Source: Halobacteroidaceae bacterium (GTDB taxonomy: Bacteria > Bacillota > Halanaerobiia > B1SED10-174). Taken from it: a DNA stretch of 64,000 bases. Where the stretch lies: NCBI GenBank assembly GCA_003551665.1, contig PUNE01000079.1, forward strand, positions 1-64,000, read 5' to 3'. The notes below the pieces were generated by a model, which worked only from the letters and a program-made list of their open reading frames with translations, was not told the origin of the DNA and searched no databases. A program made the position numbers and the translations under genes. Below are positions 61,302 to 64,000 of this stretch, piece after piece (the first letter of the stretch is position 1; every line of letters starts with the position of its first letter).

Positions 61302-62084
61302 TTAGAGGTCGATTTTGTTGATTTCTTCGAGCAAAAACTCGTTCAGGACTTTGATATAGGTACCCTTCATCCCCAGCGAGCGAGACTCAATTACCCCGGC
61401 ACTTTCAAATTTACGCAGGGCATTAACAATAACCGAACGAGTGATTCCAGCTCTATCTGCAATTTTGCTGGCCACAATCAGGCCTTCTGCCCCGTCCAGC
61501 TCGGAAAAAATGTGTTCAACAGCTTCCAGTTCTGAGAAGGACAGGCTTTCCAGGGCCATGTGAACAGCTGCTTTACGCCTGGATTTTTCTTCCATTTTTT
61601 CACTGCGTGAACGAAGAATTTCCATTCCCACGACTGCTGCAGCATATTCTGCCAGGATCAAATCCCCCGGCCCAAATTTTTCTTTAAATCGTGCCATTAT
61701 CAGCGTTCCCAGGCGAACCCCTCCGCCCTTAACCGGAACAATAGTTGTAACCTTGGTGGAAAAAACGCACTCTCCCTGAAATTCGAAAATACACTCCCTG
61801 TTTTTCTGTTCAATATTGGCCATGGTTTCATTGAAAGAAAGGAGTTTATTATTAAAATCCGTGGGGAAGTGTTTTTTCTTCACTACTTCTTCCACCATTA
61901 CCTCGCATTCAAACTGGTCCAGAAGATTGTGCCCGAGGAGTTTTCCCTTTTTACTAACGACATAAATATTGGCCTGGAGGGCCTCACTGACTACTTCCGC
62001 CATTTCAGAAAAATTAACTGGTTTTCCTGCTCCACCTAAAATTAAATTGTTAATTCGCCGTGTTTTTTGCAGCAGATCTTCCAA
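61302..62084 (-). CDS. codY: GTP- and branched-chain-amino-acid-sensing repressor CodY
   Basis: 260 residues, standard length. An N-terminal GAF domain precedes the C-terminal winged HTH with IADRAGITRSVIVNALRKFESAGVIESRSLGMKGTYIKVLN, nearly identical to Bacillus CodY. It represses nutrient-scavenging genes, including peptide uptake, when GTP and branched-chain amino acids are plentiful. TTG start with GGGAGGT. It follows hslU by 19 bases. Confidence 0.98.
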   Translation of the reverse strand: MEDLLQKTRRINNLILGGAGKPVNFSEMAEVVSEALQANIYVVSKKGKLLGHNLLDQFECEVMVEEVVKKKHFPTDFNNKLLSFNETMANIEQKNRECIFEFQGECVFSTKVTTIVPVKGGGVRLGTLIMARFKEKFGPGDLILAEYAAAVVGMEILRSRSEKMEEKSRRKAAVHMALESLSFSELEAVEHIFSELDGAEGLIVASKIADRAGITRSVIVNALRKFESAGVIESRSLGMKGTYIKVLNEFLLEEINKIDL

Positions 62085-62103
62085 GGCTTTCGACCTCCCT
62101 TAT

Positions 62104-63498
62104 TTATAATATATATCGGCTTAAATCCTTATCCTTTATAATCCCTTCCAGTTGATCCTGGACAAACTTATCATTTATTTCAATTTTCTGTCCACCAAGT
62201 TCCGGCCCGGCAAAGGATATTTCTTCCAAAAGTTTTTCCAGTACGGTATGCAGCCGCCGGGCTCCAATGTTTTCCATTTGCTCATTGGCCCTCCGGGCAA
62301 TCCTTGCCAGTTCTGCTATCCCGGATTCAAGGAATTTCACTTCGACTTCCTCTGCTCCCAGCAGGGCAACATACTGCTTGATGAGAGCATTCTGGGGTTC
62401 AGTAAGAATCTGGCGGAAATCCTCTTCACTCAGGCTTTCCAGTTCTACCCTGATGGGAAACCTTCCCTGTAGCTCGGGGATTAAATCCGAGGGTTTGGCC
62501 ATGTGAAAGGCTCCAGCAGCAATAAAAAGGATATGGTCTGTCTTCACAGGTCCGTGTTTGGTTATTACCGTTGATCCCTCTACAATTGGGAGGATATCTC
62601 TCTGCACCCCCTCCCGGGATACATCGGGCCCGTGGCTATCTTCTTTTCCTGCAATTTTATCAATTTCATCCAGAAAAATGATCCCGCTCTGTTCCACTCT
62701 CTCCCTGGCCTCTTCAGTTACCTCGTCCATATCTATTAGTTTTTGGGCTTCCTGCTGTTTTAAGATTTCCCTGGCCTGGGCAATTGTAACCCTTCTTTTC
62801 TTCTTTTTTTTGGGAAACATCCCACCAAAAAGGTCCTGCATGTTGATTCCCATTTCCTCCACTCCCTGCCCGGAAAATATCTCCAGCATGGGAGAATGGC
62901 TGGACTCAACTTCAATCTCAATCATGTGCTCTTCAAGCTCACCAGAACGGAGTTTTTCTCTAATCCTTTCCCGTCGGGAACGAACCCTCTCCTGGGCCTC
63001 GCTTTCCTCTTTATCCTCATCTCCATTATCTTCTTGAGAAGGAGAACTCAGAAACAGGTTAAAGGGACTTGTGGATCTCTTCCTCGTGGGCATCAAATAC
63101 TCCATAAGCCTGTCTTCAACCATTTCACCCGCTTTGTCTTCTACTTCCTTCATTTTTTCCTGTTTTTCCATCTGAATGGCCGTTTCCACAAGGTCCCGAA
63201 TCATGGATTCCACGTCACGGCCCACATAGCCAACTTCAGTAAACTTGCTCACCTCTACCTTGATAAAAGGGGCTTTTACCAGGCGGGCAAGTCGCCGGGC
63301 AATCTCAGTTTTCCCTACCCCTGTTGGTCCAATCATTAAAATATTTTTGGGGAGGATTTCCTCCCGCAATTCATCCTCCAGAAGACGGCGCCGGTACCGA
63401 TTGCGCAAAGCAATAGCCACCGCTTTTTTGGCCTGTTCCTGGCCAATAATGTATTTATCCAGTTCCCTAACCGTTTGACGGGGAGTCAGATCTTCCAA
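62104..63498 (-). CDS. hslU: ATP-dependent protease ATPase subunit HslU (ClpY)
   Basis: 464 residues from TTG at 63498, chosen because AAAGGAGG lies upstream and the protein then starts [19 protein letters not shown] as in the family. Walker A GPTGVGKT is at about 57-64, an I-domain insert is at about 105-240, and Walker B is [11 protein letters not shown]. The C-terminal DLSRYIL is the HslV-activating tail. It unfolds substrates for HslV. Confidence 0.97.
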   Translation of the reverse strand: MEDLTPRQTVRELDKYIIGQEQAKKAVAIALRNRYRRRLLEDELREEILPKNILMIGPTGVGKTEIARRLARLVKAPFIKVEVSKFTEVGYVGRDVESMIRDLVETAIQMEKQEKMKEVEDKAGEMVEDRLMEYLMPTRKRSTSPFNLFLSSPSQEDNGDEDKEESEAQERVRSRRERIREKLRSGELEEHMIEIEVESSHSPMLEIFSGQGVEEMGINMQDLFGGMFPKKKKKRRVTIAQAREILKQQEAQKLIDMDEVTEEARERVEQSGIIFLDEIDKIAGKEDSHGPDVSREGVQRDILPIVEGSTVITKHGPVKTDHILFIAAGAFHMAKPSDLIPELQGRFPIRVELESLSEEDFRQILTEPQNALIKQYVALLGAEEVEVKFLESGIAELARIARRANEQMENIGARRLHTVLEKLLEEISFAGPELGGQKIEINDKFVQDQLEGIIKDKDLSRYIL

Positions 63499-63514
63499 AG
63501 TTAAGCCTCCTTTA

Positions 63515-64000
63515 TTAATCCACAACCTCAACCCGAATCTGTTCATTGGTATAGATACAGATATCGGCGGCAATTTTCATTGCCTCCCGGGCAAGTTCTT
63601 CTGCGCCCAACTCAGTATGGCCTATTAAAGCCCTGGCAGCAGCCAGTGCATAGGGACCTCCCGAACCAATGGCAGCAATATCATCGTCGGGCTCAATTAC
63701 ATCGCCAGTTCCAGAAATAATGAACATTTCTTCCCGGTCAGCCACAATCAACAAGGCCTCCAGGCGGCGCAACATTCTGTCGGTCCTCCACTCCTTGGCC
63801 AGTTCTACCGCAGCCCGCTTTAGATTACCCTGGTAGCTATCCAGCTTCCCCTCGAATTTTTCAAAAAGAGTAAAGGCATCTGCAGAGGCGCCGGCAAAAC
63901 CAGCAACTACCTCACCCTGGTAAAACCGTCGGACCTTATTGGCTCCTTTTTTCATTATTGTATTTCCGAGAGAAACCTGGCCATCACCCGCAATAGCAAG
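63515..64000 (-). CDS. hslV: ATP-dependent protease subunit HslV (ClpQ), 5' end outside the window
   Basis: The frame stays open from 63515 to the window edge at 64000 (161 codons plus stop seen), and the sequence before the first internal ATG (63955) reads [15 protein letters not shown], which is HslV. About 10-15 N-terminal residues, including the catalytic Thr/Ser, are not in the window. [28 protein letters not shown] and [17 protein letters not shown] are HslV signatures. It is the first visible gene of the hslV-hslU-codY-cheC-cheD unit. Confidence 0.96.
   Translation of the reverse strand, partial: LAIAGDGQVSLGNTIMKKGANKVRRFYQGEVVAGFAGASADAFTLFEKFEGKLDSYQGNLKRAAVELAKEWRTDRMLRRLEALLIVADREEMFIISGTGDVIEPDDDIAAIGSGGPYALAAARALIGHTELGAEELAREAMKIAADICIYTNEQIRVEVVD

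Overview
The window is a chromosomal segment of a Gram-positive, low-to-mid-GC bacterium of the Firmicutes/Clostridia type. The evidence is a PolC-type replicative polymerase, CodY, RNase J, a T-box in front of proS, a SleB-like cortex-lytic enzyme, a YtvI-like protein, many TTG and GTG starts with strong AAGGAGG ribosome binding sites, and a Bacillus-like gene order (hslVU-codY ... rpsB-tsf-pyrH-frr-uppS-cdsA-dxr-rseP ... proS-polC-rimP-nusA-rnpM-ylxQ-infB-rbfA ... truB-ribF-rpsO-pnp ... dut/rnj-ftsK-ymfK-ymfM). Exported proteins are rich in Asp and Glu, which may hint at a salty or alkaline habitat; that is inference only. No rRNA, CRISPR array, IS element or prophage was seen.

Layout. 1-1005: two tRNAs (His, Tyr) and a crotonase. 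1083-4368: a five-gene operon for a flavin/iron-sulphur amine or amino-acid dehydrogenase of the HcnABC/proline-dehydrogenase/sarcosine-oxidase type. 4613-6448: two paralogous secreted acidic proteins of unknown function. 6464-6635: converging terminators and tRNA-Pro. 6664-9487: operon of P1-family peptidase, DUF4438 protein, flavin reductase and a DUF2103-like protein. 9761-15578, divergent: peptide-type ABC importer genes (solute-binding protein, two permeases) plus a membrane-anchored PEGA/beta-propeller protein. 15665-19609: tRNA-Thr, a roughly 1 kb non-coding stretch, a DUF2269-like membrane protein, a Gfo/Idh/MocA oxidoreductase and CutC. 19770-64000, all on the minus strand: DegV, surE, CPBP protease, CvpA-like, short RodZ-like, DUF3388, ftsK, Na/Pi transporter, rnj, dut, SleB-like hydrolase, dinG, nfo, then the conserved translation, RNA and lipid gene cluster from pnp back to hslV, which runs off the right edge.

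The most unusual locus is the importer at 9761-15578. Its DppC-type permease carries about 280 residues of beta-propeller repeats inserted in the extracytoplasmic loop after the first membrane helix. The next gene encodes a second, membrane-tethered propeller behind a PEGA domain. The solute-binding protein has no cysteine, so it cannot be a lipoprotein. No ATPase gene is present. Together these suggest an importer in which extracellular propellers capture or hold an otherwise free binding protein. The divergent P1 peptidase/DUF4438 operon and the nearby amine dehydrogenase would fit a peptide and amino-acid catabolic neighbourhood.

The right 30 kb is housekeeping, with recognisable control elements: sigma-A-type promoters before rpsB, rimP, rpsO, rnj, proS and the tRNAs, a compact proS T-box, and hairpins in the rimP and rpsB leaders and between tsf and pyrH. 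cheC-cheD sit between codY and rpsB, where Bacillus carries its large fla/che operon, as if they were its remnant.
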